Positions 1 to 9,408 are shown, counted from the stretch's first letter. The stretch is DNA of 64,000 nt from DASTPP01 sp035762175 (GCA_035762175.1 DASTPP010000201.1:47063-111062); one strand, 5' to 3'. The notes: generated from the sequence alone by a model not told the origin. A program made the numbers and translations.

Positions 1-756
1 GTGCGCTACCTCGACCCCGCGCGGCCCTCGCTCGCGGCCGAGCGCATGAAAGAGCTACGCTATTCGAAGAAAGAGGTCGAGCTGAGCGACTGGGCCCTCG
101 GCGCCGCCTACGACCACGAGGCCGACGAGAAAGACGAGGGCCGCCCGCCCGCGTACAAGGGCTCGGCCTTCGTGGGCCTGCGCAACAAGTTCGGCTGGGT
201 CTTGCAGGGCTACATCGAAGATGCCCGGGGCCGGCTGCGCCTGCAAACCGACGAAGAGCACCGCGCCTGCGTGGGCTGCCACGGCGGCCTCGGCGTGACG
301 GCCGACACGACCTTCGCGCTGCCGCGCAAGGTGCCGGGCGAGGGCGGCTGGCGCCCGCAAGATCTGCGCGGCATCGCCGACGCGCCCCAGGTCGGCCACC
401 GCGACCCCGAGGTCTTGACGTACCTGCGGCGCGCGGGCGGCGGCGACGAGTTCCGCAGCAACGGCGAGATGCTCGCCCGCTTCTTCCCGGGCGGCCGCCT
501 CGACGAAGCCGCCCTGCGGCGCGCCGCCCCCGGCGGCGACCGCGATCTGCTCTCGCTCGTCGCCCCCTCGCGCGAGCGCGCCCTCGCCCTCGACAAGGCC
601 TACCTCGTGCTCGTCCGAACCCGCCGCTTCGCGCGCGGGCGCGACGCGCCCCCCGCCCCCCCCGCCAACGTGTACGCCGCGATCCGCGACGAGTCGACCG
701 GGCTCGAGGCCCGGGGCCTCACCCGCGCCGACGGGCGCCTGCAGCTCGCCTGGTGA
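1..756 (+). CDS. C-terminal part of a cytochrome c-like protein (5'-truncated by window edge)
   Basis: The frame is open from base 1 (a GTG) to TGA at 754-756 and probably begins upstream of the window. The 251 visible residues carry one CxxCH haem-attachment motif (C90-V-G-C93-H94), preceded by acidic and aromatic segments. After it comes a region with PGEGGWRPQDLRG and a charged C-terminal half without further CxxCH. A single c-type haem site implies export and covalent haem attachment in the periplasm or at the surface. I do not recognise the exact family. An electron-transfer or di-haem oxidase-like role is inference from the haem motif only. Confidence 0.6.
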   Translation: MRYLDPARPSLAAERMKELRYSKKEVELSDWALGAAYDHEADEKDEGRPPAYKGSAFVGLRNKFGWVLQGYIEDARGRLRLQTDEEHRACVGCHGGLGVTADTTFALPRKVPGEGGWRPQDLRGIADAPQVGHRDPEVLTYLRRAGGGDEFRSNGEMLARFFPGGRLDEAALRRAAPGGDRDLLSLVAPSRERALALDKAYLVLVRTRRFARGRDAPPAPPANVYAAIRDESTGLEARGLTRADGRLQLAW

Positions 757-918
757 GCGGGCCCGAAGGCGCACCACGCCAACGGGCCCGGCGACAAGCT
801 CCCGCCCCCCGCGAGGGCGGCCGACGAGAGCGCGCTGGCGCTCGGGTCAGCGCGACGAATGCCCCCGTCGGGGATTTGCCGGCCCGCCGAGGTGTGCGAA
901 CCTCTTCGCAGGCAAAGC

Positions 919-1092
919 GTGGCGAGCAAACAGCGCATCTTGGCCACCTTGAACGACCTCGACGAGAACGCCAACGTCGAAGAGGCGATCGAGCGCCTCT
1001 ACCTGCTCGCCAAGGCCGAGAAGGGTCTCGCCCAGCTCGACGCGGGCCGAGGCATCGATCACGACGAAGTCAAGCGCCGGCTCGGCTTTTGA
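919..1092 (+). CDS. Small antitoxin-like protein (addiction-module component family)
   Basis: This is a 57-aa protein when started at GTG 919; an ATG at 859 in the same frame would add 20 residues that do not resemble the family. The pattern ILATLNDLDE..NVEEAIERLYLL.K.EKGLAQLDAG.GIDHDEVKRRL matches small antitoxins usually encoded directly before a RelE/ParE toxin. They end with a 'G..I.HEEV..RL' segment that wraps the toxin. Here no toxin follows: the next 500 bases hold only an opposite-strand SPASM remnant. It looks like an orphan antitoxin. Family assignment is from motif memory. Confidence 0.55.
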   Translation: MASKQRILATLNDLDENANVEEAIERLYLLAKAEKGLAQLDAGRGIDHDEVKRRLGF

Positions 1093-1495
1093 CCCGGCCG
1101 CCCTGGCAGGTCGCCAAATAACGGGCCACCCCCTGGCCCGACGCCCAGATGGTCGAGGGGGCATCGACCAGTAGATTGCCCATGGCATACCCGGCGCGGC
1201 GGGCGTGCGAGCATGGGTAGACATCGCCCCCGGGCGTGAGCGCCACATGCCGCTGGGCGCCACCGCAGCCGAGCACGTTCGGCTCGGGATCGTCGAGCAG
1301 GCCCGCGAGTGCCCACTCGCGCCGCAGGGCCGTGTCAACCGAGAGCCGCACCCCGGGGCACTCGCGGACAAAGGCGCGCAAGGCGCTCGACGAGCCGCCT
1401 TCGCCTCTCGGGCCGAGCACCGGGTCGCCCCAGAGCGAGCGTTCGAGGCGCTGGACGTACGCCGCCAGGGTCTTGTCGTCGTAGCTCGGTTTCAT
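1070..1495 (-). pseudogene. Radical-SAM SPASM-domain remnant
   Basis: The frame from ATG 1495 reads a protein whose residues about 75-125 look like a SPASM auxiliary Fe-S domain: GCGGAQRHVALTPGGDVYPCSHARR, then GYAMGNLL and an IWASG segment. In radical SAM/SPASM peptide-modifying enzymes this block follows a catalytic CxxxCxxC barrel. No such barrel is present here, and the expected later cysteine cluster is missing because the frame runs out of homology near 1107. It then overlaps the 3' end of the opposite-strand antitoxin-like gene. I read it as a decayed fragment, possibly broken at both ends. Confidence 0.5.
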
Positions 1496-1624
1496 CGCCT
1501 GCCGCCCTCGCACTCTACCACGCGCCGACGACCCAACGAGGCCCGAAGAGCCGCTCGCGCCAGCCGCGCCGTGCGCCCGCCCGGACCTCGCGCGGCCCGA
1601 GGCGACGGCGATGGGGGCGGTCGG

Positions 1625-4600
1625 TCAGCGCTTGCGCGACCGCGGCGTTCGGCGCCGGTCGCGTGGCGCGTGGGCGGGGGGGGCATAGCGCGCCCTTTCG
1701 GAGGCGCGGGAGCGCTCTTCGCTCGCTTGCAGTTCGGCGGTGCGTGCGCCGACGCGGGCCTCGAGCTCGCCGCCCGCCCGGCGCCGCCCGGCCTCGGCGC
1801 GCTTCTTCGCCGTCACGTCGATGGCCTGCCCGACCCACTCGACGATCGCGCCCTGCTCGTCGAGCACGGGCACGGCGCGCGAGAGCGTCCAGCCGAGGGT
1901 GCCGTCGGCGCGCCGCACCCGGTGCTCGAGCTCGAACACGCGCTTCTCGCGGACCGCCTCGCGAATCGCGGCGAGCACGGCGGGGTGGTCGTCCGGGTGA
2001 ATGTACGCCTCGAGCCAGGCCTCGCGCGCCTCGGGCGTGTCGGAGAGAAAGCCCCGGCCGTCGAACCGGTTCATCACCGACCAGTCGGGGCTCATGCGGT
2101 AGAGCACCGACGGGGCCGTGTTCGCGAGGGCCCGGAAGCGCGCCTCGCTCGCGCGCAGTGCCTTCTCGGCGCGGGCGCGTTCGACCGCCGCCCACGTCCG
2201 CTCGGCCGTCTCCTCGACCAGCGCCACCTCGTCGGCGGACCACGCGTGCGGCGCGGCGTGGTGGAGGCTGAAGACGGCCGCGAGCCGCCCGCGCTTGACG
2301 AGCGGGACGCCGATGAACGCGCCGCTCGTGCCGGCGGCCAACACCGCCCGCACCGCCTCGCTCACCTGCGCGTCGCGCTCCGCGTCGGCCAACGTGACCG
2401 TACGGCCGGCGCGGAGGTCGCCGACGAACGCGAGGCCGAAGCTTTCGAGGCGGTAGCGCCCGGCGTAGCTCGGCACGCCGTCGGTGTCGTCGCGGTGGAC
2501 CGCGAAGTGCTCGCCGTCGGCCTCGACCTCGGCGTAGGACGCGCGGCCGGCGCCGAGGTGCTCGCCGAGCAGCCGCGCCGCCTCGGACTCGACCCCGATG
2601 GGGTCGGCGAGCGGGCGCAGGGCGTCGCTGAGCTTCAGCATGAACGCCTGCCGCTCCTCGCTCGCGCGCAAGGCGGTTTCGGCGCGGGCGCGCTCGACCT
2701 CGGCCCACGCCCGCCCCGCGAGCGCTTCGACCGAGGCGACCTCTTCGGGCGTCCAACGGCGCGGCGCGCCCTGGCTCGTGTTGAGGACGGCGCGCAGCGT
2801 CCCGGCGACCACGACCGGCACCGCAATGCCCGCTCGAATCCCGCGCGCGGCCATCGCCGCCTTCGCGGGGCCGGGGATGCGCGGGTCGCCCTCGGCGTCG
2901 TCGTACGCGACCGAGCGCCCGGCGAGGTGCTCCGCCGCGAACGGCTCCCGCGGGTCGAGGGGCCAGCGCGAGGGCTCGCCGGGCGTGCCGTCCGCCGGGT
3001 GCACCCACGCGGCGACGTAGTCCCGGGTCGCCCAGTCGACGTCGGCCCAGAGCGTGCGCTCGGTGCCGAGCAGCTCGGTCAGGAGGCGGCACGCCGTCAG
3101 GGCGATGGGCGACGGGTCGGAAAGGGCGCGTGCCGCGTCGGAGAAGCGGACGAGGAAGGCGTTGAGCTCGGCGGCGTGCCGGCGCACGCGCGCGAGCGCG
3201 AGCTGGGCGCCGACGCGGGCGACGAACTCGCGGGCGCTGAAGGGCTTGGCCAGGTAATCGTCGGCCCCGGCGAGCAGCCCCTCGATGGCGGCCTCCTCGC
3301 CCGCCCGCGCCGTCACGAGCAGCACCGGCGTCGCCTGGAGCGCGTCGTCGCCGCGGATCGCGCGCAGCAGGCCGAAGCCGTCGAGGTTCGGCATCATCAC
3401 GTCGGCGACGACCAGGTCGGGCGGGCGAAGGCGCATCGCCGCGAGCGCCGCCTCGCCGTCGGCCGCCGCCTCGACCTGCCAGTGCGGCGCGAGCAGGCGC
3501 GTGAGGTAGGCGCGCATGTCGGCGTTGTCGTCGACCACCAAGACGCGCGCGCCGGGCGCCCGGGCGCGCAGCGGCGCGGCCTCGGGCGGGCCGAGCGGGT
3601 CGTCGGCCTCGCCGGCCGGGCTCGCGGGGGCGTCCGCGCCGCCGTCCGCCCAGCGGGCCGCCTCCTCGGCCAGGGCGAGCGCCGTGGCCTTGGCGGGGGG
3701 CGGTGCGTCGACCGCGGGCTCGTCGCCATCCGGGCGGCGCCCGCGCGGCAGCCACACGGTGAAGGTGGTGCCCTCGCCCTCCTTGCTCTGCACCCGCACG
3801 CGCCCCTGGTGCTGGCGCACCAGCTCGTAGACGAGCGCGAGGCCGATGCCCGAGCCCTCGTACGTGCGCGCCTTGGCCCCGCGCACCCGGTGAAAGCGCT
3901 TGAACAGGTGCGGCTGTTCGTCCGGCGGGATGCCCACGCCCGTGTCGCGCACCGCGAGCTCGACGTGCTGCGGCCGCGCCCGCAGCTCGACCGCGATCTC
4001 GCCCGCGAACGTGAACTTGAGCGCGTTCGCGAGCAGGTTCGACACGATCTTTTCCCACATGCCCGGGTCGACCCAGGCGGGCTCGGGCAGCGTCGCGCAG
4101 TCGACCCGGAGCGAGAGCCCCGCGCGCTCGGCGGCGCTCCGGAACAGGCTCGCGACGTCGGCCGTGAGCGCCGCGAGGTCGACCGGCTCGAAGCGGGCGC
4201 GCAGCCGGCCGGCCTCGATCTGCGAGACGTCGAGCAGCGTGTTGACGAGGTTGAGCAGGCGCCGGGCGTTGCGCGCGGCCGGCTCGACCTCGCCCGCGAG
4301 CCCCGCGGGCAGCTCGGCGCGCCGGCGGGCGAGCTCGTCGAGCGGGCCGAGCACGAGGGTGAGCGGCGTGCGGAACTCGTGGCTGACGTTGGAGAAGAAC
4401 TCGGTCTTGGCCCGGTCGAGCTCGGCCAGCCGCTCGAGCCGCTCGCGCTCTTTCTCGCGCGCGCGCACGTCGCCGAGGCCCGCGCCGACGCGCGCCGCCA
4501 CCAGCTCGAGGAAGGCCCGGTACGCCCGGTCGAAGGCGAGCCGCGGGCTCAGCCCGAAAACGAGCACGCCGGCGGGCGGCTCGTCGGCCACGGGCCGCAG

Positions 4601-6061
4601 CGGGGCGAGGAAGGCGGCGCGCGGCGCCTCGGGCCAGGGCCCGGCATGGAAGCCCGGGAGGCGCGCCGCGAGGTCGTCGACGACCAGGGCCGCGCCGTCG
4701 GCGAGCACGTGCGCCAGCGGCCAAACGGGGTGGCCGCGGCGCAGCTCGAGCACGCGCGGCGCGGCCGGCGCGCCCGCCTCGACGCCCGCCGCCGTCGCCA
4801 GCCTCGCCCGCGGCGGCGAGCCGTCGGCGAGGTAGAGCAGGCAGAAGGGCACGTCGCGCGCGCCCCCGCCGAGCGCCGCCGCGGCCGCCGCCGCCGCCTG
4901 CGCCTCGGTGCGCGCGCCGGAGAGCGCCTCGCCGAGCGCGCGCAGCGTCGCGAGCCGCCGCTCGGCCACGACCCGGCCCGTCGTCTCGAGCGACGTGCTC
5001 AAGACGCCCGCGAACGCCCCGCCGTCGTAGAGCGGGCTGTAGCAGAAGGTGAAGTACGCCTCCTCGCGGAAGCCCCGCCGGATCGGCTCGAAGAGCTGGT
5101 CTTCGCGGTAGATGGGCCTCCTCGTGCGCTCAATCTGCTCGAACTGCTCGCGGAGGAAGTCCCAAAGCTCGACCCACGTGACGCGCGCGGGCAGCCCCTG
5201 CTGCGCCTTGTCGCCGAGCGAGGGGGCGAAGGCGTCGTTGCCGATCTGCACGTGCTCGCGGCCCCAGAAGACGATCATGGGGAAGTCGGTGTCGAGCACC
5301 GTGCGCGTGATGGCCTGGAGGCTCGGCGACCAGCCCTCGACGGGCCCGAGCGGCGTCGAGGCCCAGTCGACCGCGCGCAGGCGCGCCCGCGCCTCGCCCG
5401 GCCCCCCGAAGAGCGCCTCGACCGCCTCGAGCTCGCTGCGCGGCGGCGGCAGCCGCCCGCCGGCCACCAGCTCGGCCACCACCGCCCCGATGGCGTGCAG
5501 GGGCAGGACGAGGTCGGCGCCGCCCGCTTCGACCGCGGCGCGCGGCATCGCGGGCTGCTCGGCGGTGTCTTCGCTCTGCACGAGCACGACGCCGCCCGCC
5601 TGCTTGACCGCCCGCGCCCCGGCCGCGCCGTCGCGGCCCATGCCGGTGAGCACGACCGCGAGCGCGCGCGGGCCGAAGCTGTCGGCGAGCGAGAAGAGGA
5701 AGGCGTCGAGCGGGTAGTCGCGCGCGCCGCGCGCGTGGTCGTGCAGGGCGCAGGTGCCGTCGGGCAAGGCCTCGAGGCGCTTGCGCGAGGGGCAGACGAG
5801 AACGCGGCCCGGCGCGAGGGGGGCGCCCTCGTCGGCCCACGCGACGGGCAGCGCGCAGCGCCGGCTCAAGATCTCGACCAGGGCGCTCGCGGCGCCGCCC
5901 AGGTGCTGCACCACGAGCACCGCCGCCGGCAGGTCGCGCGGCAGGCCGCGCAAGACGGCGCTGACGGCGTCGAGCCCGCCGGCCGAGGCGACGAGCGCGA
6001 CCACGTCGAAGGGCGCCGCGGGCGCGACCTCGGGCGTCGAAGGCAAGGAGGGGGCAGCCAC
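1625..6061 (-). CDS. Hybrid sensor histidine kinase with CheB methylesterase domain
   Basis: This is a roughly 1478-aa cytoplasmic signalling protein. I chose GTG 6061, preceded by GAGG; an alternative GTG lies at 6127. Domains in order: CheB-type methylesterase with intact Ser26 (VASAGG), His53 (VVQHLG) and Asp144 (LTGMGRDG); a PAS-like segment; a GAF-like segment; HisKA with phospho-acceptor His561 (NVSHEFRTPL); HATPase with GSGIGLAL; a receiver with VLVVDDN and acceptor Asp887 (VADVMMP); two more GAF-like domains; and a PAS domain with HPDDH and DGTLGW motifs. No transmembrane segment is visible, so it should sense intracellular signals. The protein ends soon after the last PAS in a short basic tail, where a second kinase module would normally follow, so the 3' end may be truncated. 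Confidence 0.88.
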   Translation of the reverse strand: MAAPSLPSTPEVAPAAPFDVVALVASAGGLDAVSAVLRGLPRDLPAAVLVVQHLGGAASALVEILSRRCALPVAWADEGAPLAPGRVLVCPSRKRLEALPDGTCALHDHARGARDYPLDAFLFSLADSFGPRALAVVLTGMGRDGAAGARAVKQAGGVVLVQSEDTAEQPAMPRAAVEAGGADLVLPLHAIGAVVAELVAGGRLPPPRSELEAVEALFGGPGEARARLRAVDWASTPLGPVEGWSPSLQAITRTVLDTDFPMIVFWGREHVQIGNDAFAPSLGDKAQQGLPARVTWVELWDFLREQFEQIERTRRPIYREDQLFEPIRRGFREEAYFTFCYSPLYDGGAFAGVLSTSLETTGRVVAERRLATLRALGEALSGARTEAQAAAAAAAALGGGARDVPFCLLYLADGSPPRARLATAAGVEAGAPAAPRVLELRRGHPVWPLAHVLADGAALVVDDLAARLPGFHAGPWPEAPRAAFLAPLRPVADEPPAGVLVFGLSPRLAFDRAYRAFLELVAARVGAGLGDVRAREKERERLERLAELDRAKTEFFSNVSHEFRTPLTLVLGPLDELARRRAELPAGLAGEVEPAARNARRLLNLVNTLLDVSQIEAGRLRARFEPVDLAALTADVASLFRSAAERAGLSLRVDCATLPEPAWVDPGMWEKIVSNLLANALKFTFAGEIAVELRARPQHVELAVRDTGVGIPPDEQPHLFKRFHRVRGAKARTYEGSGIGLALVYELVRQHQGRVRVQSKEGEGTTFTVWLPRGRRPDGDEPAVDAPPPAKATALALAEEAARWADGGADAPASPAGEADDPLGPPEAAPLRARAPGARVLVVDDNADMRAYLTRLLAPHWQVEAAADGEAALAAMRLRPPDLVVADVMMPNLDGFGLLRAIRGDDALQATPVLLVTARAGEEAAIEGLLAGADDYLAKPFSAREFVARVGAQLALARVRRHAAELNAFLVRFSDAARALSDPSPIALTACRLLTELLGTERTLWADVDWATRDYVAAWVHPADGTPGEPSRWPLDPREPFAAEHLAGRSVAYDDAEGDPRIPGPAKAAMAARGIRAGIAVPVVVAGTLRAVLNTSQGAPRRWTPEEVASVEALAGRAWAEVERARAETALRASEERQAFMLKLSDALRPLADPIGVESEAARLLGEHLGAGRASYAEVEADGEHFAVHRDDTDGVPSYAGRYRLESFGLAFVGDLRAGRTVTLADAERDAQVSEAVRAVLAAGTSGAFIGVPLVKRGRLAAVFSLHHAAPHAWSADEVALVEETAERTWAAVERARAEKALRASEARFRALANTAPSVLYRMSPDWSVMNRFDGRGFLSDTPEAREAWLEAYIHPDDHPAVLAAIREAVREKRVFELEHRVRRADGTLGWTLSRAVPVLDEQGAIVEWVGQAIDVTAKKRAEAGRRRAGGELEARVGARTAELQASEERSRASERARYAPPAHAPRDRRRTPRSRKR

Positions 6062-6359
6062 CGTCTCAACCTCGTCCGTTCGTTGGAACCCGCGACCGTG
6101 GCCCCATCGCTGGCCTCGAACTGCCACGGCTCGGGGGCTCGAATCGCCCCGCGCAGGCGAGCCCGCCCGGCGAGCCTACCCCCCGGCAGGGGGCCGAAGC
6201 AAAGCGTACCGCGACGGCCTTTGCCAGCCAAAGCCGCCTCGATCGGGCGCGCCCGCCGCAGCGGCAGACCTCGAAGCCGTCGGACCTCATGCGTCGAGGG
6301 CCTGCGAGCGTTGTGCCAGCGCGCCGCGCTCGAGCCTCCACCGGCGGCGGGTGACGGCA

Positions 6360-6491
6360 ATGCAGCGCGAGCGGGTGCTCGGCTGCACCGACCTCGAGCA
6401 GCTCGAGGGCCGGGTGCGAAAGGCGGTCACGGTCAAGGTGACGGCCGAGCTCTTCGCGCCGCCCAAGCGCCCAGCCGAGGCGCGCCGTTAA
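6360..6491 (+). pseudogene. C-terminal remnant of an Rpn/PD-(D/E)XK-type transposase-like protein
   Basis: A 43-codon segment starting at ATG 6360 reads MQRERVLGCTDLEQLEGRV then KAVTVKVTAELF. This pattern is the usual C-terminal end of Rpn-family transposase/nuclease-like proteins ('ER.L.CTDLEQL.RW...A.T..S..ELF'). No N-terminal nuclease part is found upstream, where the opposite strand holds the kinase start. I therefore call a remnant. The short length keeps confidence modest. Confidence 0.45.
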
Positions 6492-6688
6492 CCGGATAGG
6501 TAGGCCCCCGCGAGGGGCCCTGGCGGCTTGCCCCTGCTCGCCTCGCCGCTGCCAAGGCAACGTGCCCCCATGCGCGGCGCCGCGCGAAGCCGGCTCGGGG
6601 CAACCTTCACGCGGCGGTTGCGTTCACTCGGCCGGCGCGGCCCTGCACGTCCGTGCGGGGCCGCGTGCAAGGTCACCCGTCGCCAGGA

Positions 6689-7756
6689 TCAGAGCCCGTC
6701 GACCGGCGTCTCCCCCGGCGACTCGGGGCCGGGCCCTTCGCCGCCGCCCTCGCCCCCCGCCGCGCGCTTGCGCCGAGGCGCGCGCACCACCCCGATGAGC
6801 GACGGGTAGGTCGCCGCCACGTTCTCGCGCGACCCGAAGAGAAACTGCCCGGCCCGCCGGTGCTCGTTGTACGAGCGCAAAAGCAGCGTGGTCGACCGCT
6901 GGGCGAGGCCGGCGAGCCGCTCGAGCTCGCCCGCCTGGGCGAGCCCCTGCGAGACGCGAATCAGCTCGGCAGACCGCACGGCCTCGTCGGCGTCGGCCGC
7001 CCGGTAGTGCTTGCCGTCTTTCTCGAGGAAGGGGCGGACGTCGTCGCGCCGGTACGTCGCGGCGAGGGTGTGCAGATCGTTGGCGACATCGAGGTGCCTG
7101 GTGCCCCCGCGCAAGTGCGTGAGCAGCTCTCGAATGTCGGCCCGGTCGCCGAGCTGGTAGTCGAGCACCCGCGTCATGCGCCCGCGCGTCGCGTACGCCG
7201 CGGCCACCTCGTCTTCGGGCAGCGCCGCCCCCGACTCGCCGCGGGCCAAGAGGTCTTGTTCGCGCCGCACGTGCCACACCACCTGGGCATAGTCGGGCAG
7301 CTTCTCGAGGTGCCTGATGTCATAGAGGCCGCTCTCGGCCGCGCGCTCGAAGAGCACGCGCCGCTCGGGCGCCGAATCACGCCGCGCGATGCCGAGCGCG
7401 ATGTCGGCCACCCGCTGCGGGTCGACCCGCAGCACGATAATCTCGTCGTCGCTCAGCGCCTCGAGCTCGCCCTGCATCGTTACGATCAACCGCCGGGCCT
7501 CGAACGCAGGGAAGAACCTCGCCCCCCCCTCGGTCTGCCCCTCCCCCCCCGCCTCGCCCGCCTCGCCCGCCTCGCCCGCCTCGCCCGCCTCGCCCGCCTC
7601 GCCCGCCTCGCCCGCCTCGCCCGCCTCGGATAGCGCCACCTCACCAGTCGCGCCCCCCTCGACCAACCCGGCGGGCCTCACCCCCCCCGCCCCGGCCACC
7701 CCGGCCGGACCCGACGCACCCTCGACCACCGCCACCGAAATCGCTTCGTTTTCCAT
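6689..7756 (-). CDS. Uncharacterised protein with N-terminal Glu-Ala-Gly repeats
   Basis: A 355-aa protein starting at ATG 7756, which follows a GGGGGA ribosome site (an in-frame ATG 30 bases upstream lacks one). After about 45 Ala/Gly-rich residues come roughly eight EAG tripeptides encoded by a 9-bp tandem repeat. The rest is a soluble, helix-rich region with alternating charges (for example RHLEKLPDYAQVVWHVRRE and EKDGKHYRAADADEA). The C-terminal pattern (LLLRSYNEHRRAG..F..... YPSLI....RRKR) resembles the broken gene at 49993-50366, so both seem to belong to one lineage-specific family. Function unknown. The first part of the gene and its leader are duplicated at 10417-10620. Confidence 0.7.
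   Translation of the reverse strand: MENEAISVAVVEGASGPAGVAGAGGVRPAGLVEGGATGEVALSEAGEAGEAGEAGEAGEAGEAGEAGEAGGEGQTEGGARFFPAFEARRLIVTMQGELEALSDDEIIVLRVDPQRVADIALGIARRDSAPERRVLFERAAESGLYDIRHLEKLPDYAQVVWHVRREQDLLARGESGAALPEDEVAAAYATRGRMTRVLDYQLGDRADIRELLTHLRGGTRHLDVANDLHTLAATYRRDDVRPFLEKDGKHYRAADADEAVRSAELIRVSQGLAQAGELERLAGLAQRSTTLLLRSYNEHRRAGQFLFGSRENVAATYPSLIGVVRAPRRKRAAGGEGGGEGPGPESPGETPVDGL
7553..7628. repeat. 9-bp tandem repeat (gcctcgccc) within a gene
   Basis: About eight uninterrupted copies of a 9-bp unit lie inside the gene at 6689-7756 and encode the EAG tripeptide run. The unit is a multiple of three, so copy-number change would keep the frame and alter only linker length. Confidence 0.9.
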
Positions 7757-7944
7757 CGCACAATCCCCCGGTTGGGGCTCCACCACACCGGGAGCCCGAT
7801 TGCTCCCGATACCTTCCCCTCGGCCAGCCCCCGGGGCAGTTGCTTGCCCCGACCCCGGGCGAGTGATTTTTTTTCAGCGCCCCCGGCGGCGGGTCGCACC
7901 TACACCATGCGCCTTGTGCCACCGAGTAGGCAGCGACGGTCGCC
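7741..7944 (-). repeat. Duplicated leader/5' gene segment, copy 1
   Basis: A 204-bp block covers the first codons, ribosome site and long 5' leader of the gene starting at 7756. It aligns without gaps to 10417-10620 (offset 2676) with only a few mismatches. Read on the minus strand, the leader has an A8 run followed by two stem-forming segments: GGGGCA...TGCCCC and GGGAGC...GCTCCC. These sit before the GGGGGA ribosome site. The retained structure suggests a functional leader or promoter region; that is inference. Confidence 0.8.
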
Positions 7945-7950
7945 ACCATC

Positions 7951-8070
7951 TACGGCACCAAGCGCCCGACCGACGTGAGCTGGTGCTCAATCGAGGCCCG
8001 GGCCGAGCTCCACCGCACGCCCTGGCAGAGCGAGCAGGCATTCACCTACGTCTTGTTCGAGCGGGTCTGA
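7951..8070 (+). other. Possible short coding remnant
   Basis: Forty codons ending at TGA 8068-8070 read like protein rather than antisense shadow (YGTKRPTDVSWCSIEARAEL, then TPWQSEQAFTYVLFERV). There is no good start codon: the frame meets the duplicated leader at its 5' side. It may be the tail of a gene cut by that duplication. No family recognised. Confidence 0.25.
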
Positions 8071-8186
8071 GGCAGGGGCGAGCTCGCCCGCGCGTCGCGC
8101 GCACGCCCGTCGCGTTCGCCCCCCGCGGGTTCGTCACGAACCGGGCAATCACGCGGCGGGCCGACGCGCCCCGCGCGGTTGGCAGG

Positions 8187-8684
8187 TTAACGCCGTTCGC
8201 CCGGGGGGTCGTCGCTCGGCGCGAGCGCCTGGCCCGGGGGGTCTGCCACCATCGTCTCATTCGGCCGGGCGGCCTGGTGTGGCGCCCCCCCCGTCGCGCC
8301 CCCGCGCGCCGAACGCGACACGAAGAGCGGCCGCTCGGACGGCGGCGCGTGGGCCACGAGGGCCTCGAGCGCGTCGTCGGGGACGCTCTCGGTCAGGGCG
8401 ATGCAAACGGCCCGCGCGAGCTCTCGGCCGCGGGCGTGCGAGAGGCCGGTCAGTTCGCAAACCCGCGCGCCGAACGCGGCCCGCGGGCGCGCCGGTTCGT
8501 CGTCGACGTGCTCGGGGATGCCGGCGAGCGCGTACTCGAACGCGACCTCGAGCGCCGGGCGCCCGTCTTCGCCGAACCGCTCGGCGAGGGCGCGCAGCAC
8601 CGCGAAGACCAGCCGGCCGAGATCGTCGTGTTCCGGCGCGCCCAGCAAGCGCCGGACGCGTTCGATGAATTCGTCTTGCTTCAT
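8187..8684 (-). CDS. DUF2267-like protein
   Basis: A 165-aa cytoplasmic protein from ATG 8684. It opens with MKQDEFIERVRRLLG and continues with two similar helical halves, each ending in an 'A.....LA..FG' or 'VPDDALEALVAHAP....LF' type segment. This is the arrangement of DUF2267 proteins (duplicated helical repeats starting M.YDEFI..V). The last 35 residues are a Gly/Pro-rich disordered tail. No operon partner: simple repeats lie upstream and the duplicated leader zone downstream. DUF2267 has no established biochemical role. Confidence 0.55.
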   Translation of the reverse strand: MKQDEFIERVRRLLGAPEHDDLGRLVFAVLRALAERFGEDGRPALEVAFEYALAGIPEHVDDEPARPRAAFGARVCELTGLSHARGRELARAVCIALTESVPDDALEALVAHAPPSERPLFVSRSARGGATGGAPHQAARPNETMVADPPGQALAPSDDPPGERR

Positions 8685-8737
8685 GACCGGCCTCGCACGG
8701 CCCCCTTCACGCCGCGCCCAGCGCGCCCCGTTTGCCT

Positions 8738-8770
8738 ACCTCGCTCGCCTCGCTCGCCTCGCTCGCCTCG
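8738..8770. repeat. Short 9-bp tandem repeat (cctcgctcg)
   Basis: Three to four copies of a 9-bp unit sit in the gene-poor stretch upstream of the DUF2267-like gene. No gene is supported over it. Confidence 0.7.
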
Positions 8771-8840
8771 TCCGCCTTGGGCAGGGCCTCGGAGCCGCCC
8801 GACCGATGCCCGCAGGCCGGCCGAAGCGCCACGGGCCGGG

Positions 8841-8935
8841 CGACCGCGACCGCGACCGCGACCGCGACCGCGACCGCGACCGCGACCGCGACCGCGACCG
8901 CGACCGCGACCGCGACCGCGACCGCCCGCGGGGCG
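8841..8935. repeat. Hexanucleotide tandem array (cgaccg), about 16 copies
   Basis: A run of about 95 bp of perfect 6-bp units in a region with no convincing gene. All six frames translate to dipeptide runs (Asp-Arg, Ala-Thr, Ala-Val), so apparent open frames here are repeat artefacts. The flanking 8940-9400 holds nothing else that I can support. Confidence 0.9.
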
Positions 8936-9408
8936 AACGGCCGGCCCGTAGCCATGCAACCGCCGAACCTCATACCCTATTCTAAGTCAAGCGCCGCGCC
9001 GATCGAGCCTCGTAGCGCCCGCGACCGAAACAAAGAAGCGCCGGGCCGAGCCCCCCGTCGAGCTCGGCCGCCACTCACCCCGCTCGCGCCGTTGCGGCCG
9101 CGCCCTCGCGCGGCGGGGCCCCGCCGGCCGCGCGCCCGCGGCGACGTCAGGGCGCGAACGTGCGCGACGTCAGCTTCGACCGCGCGGCGACCAGCGCCCC
9201 GACGACGAGCGCGCACGGGGCGGGGTGCAGACGAGCAAGTTCGCTCGGGATGTTCACGGCAGGGGGCGTGGCGCTCATGCCAAGCAAGGACGTGGCTCGC
9301 GAGAATCGGTTACCGGCCGAGGGCGGGCGCTCGACGCGTCGAGCGCCCCGTGCCCGGGCCGACGTCCGCGCGCCCGGCCGACGCGCACCGGCGCCCGGCC
9401 GAGCCACG

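Noticed and set aside
1205..6499. A 1764-codon open frame on the plus strand opposite the hybrid kinase
   Set aside because: It is antisense to a protein with complete CheB, kinase and receiver motifs. Its Arg/Ala/Gly-rich translation has no domain, as expected for GC-rich shadow frames.
8707..8973. Protein with a long Ala-Val or Asp-Arg dipeptide run
   Set aside because: These are translations of a pure hexanucleotide array. No ribosome site or flanking protein-like sequence supports a gene.
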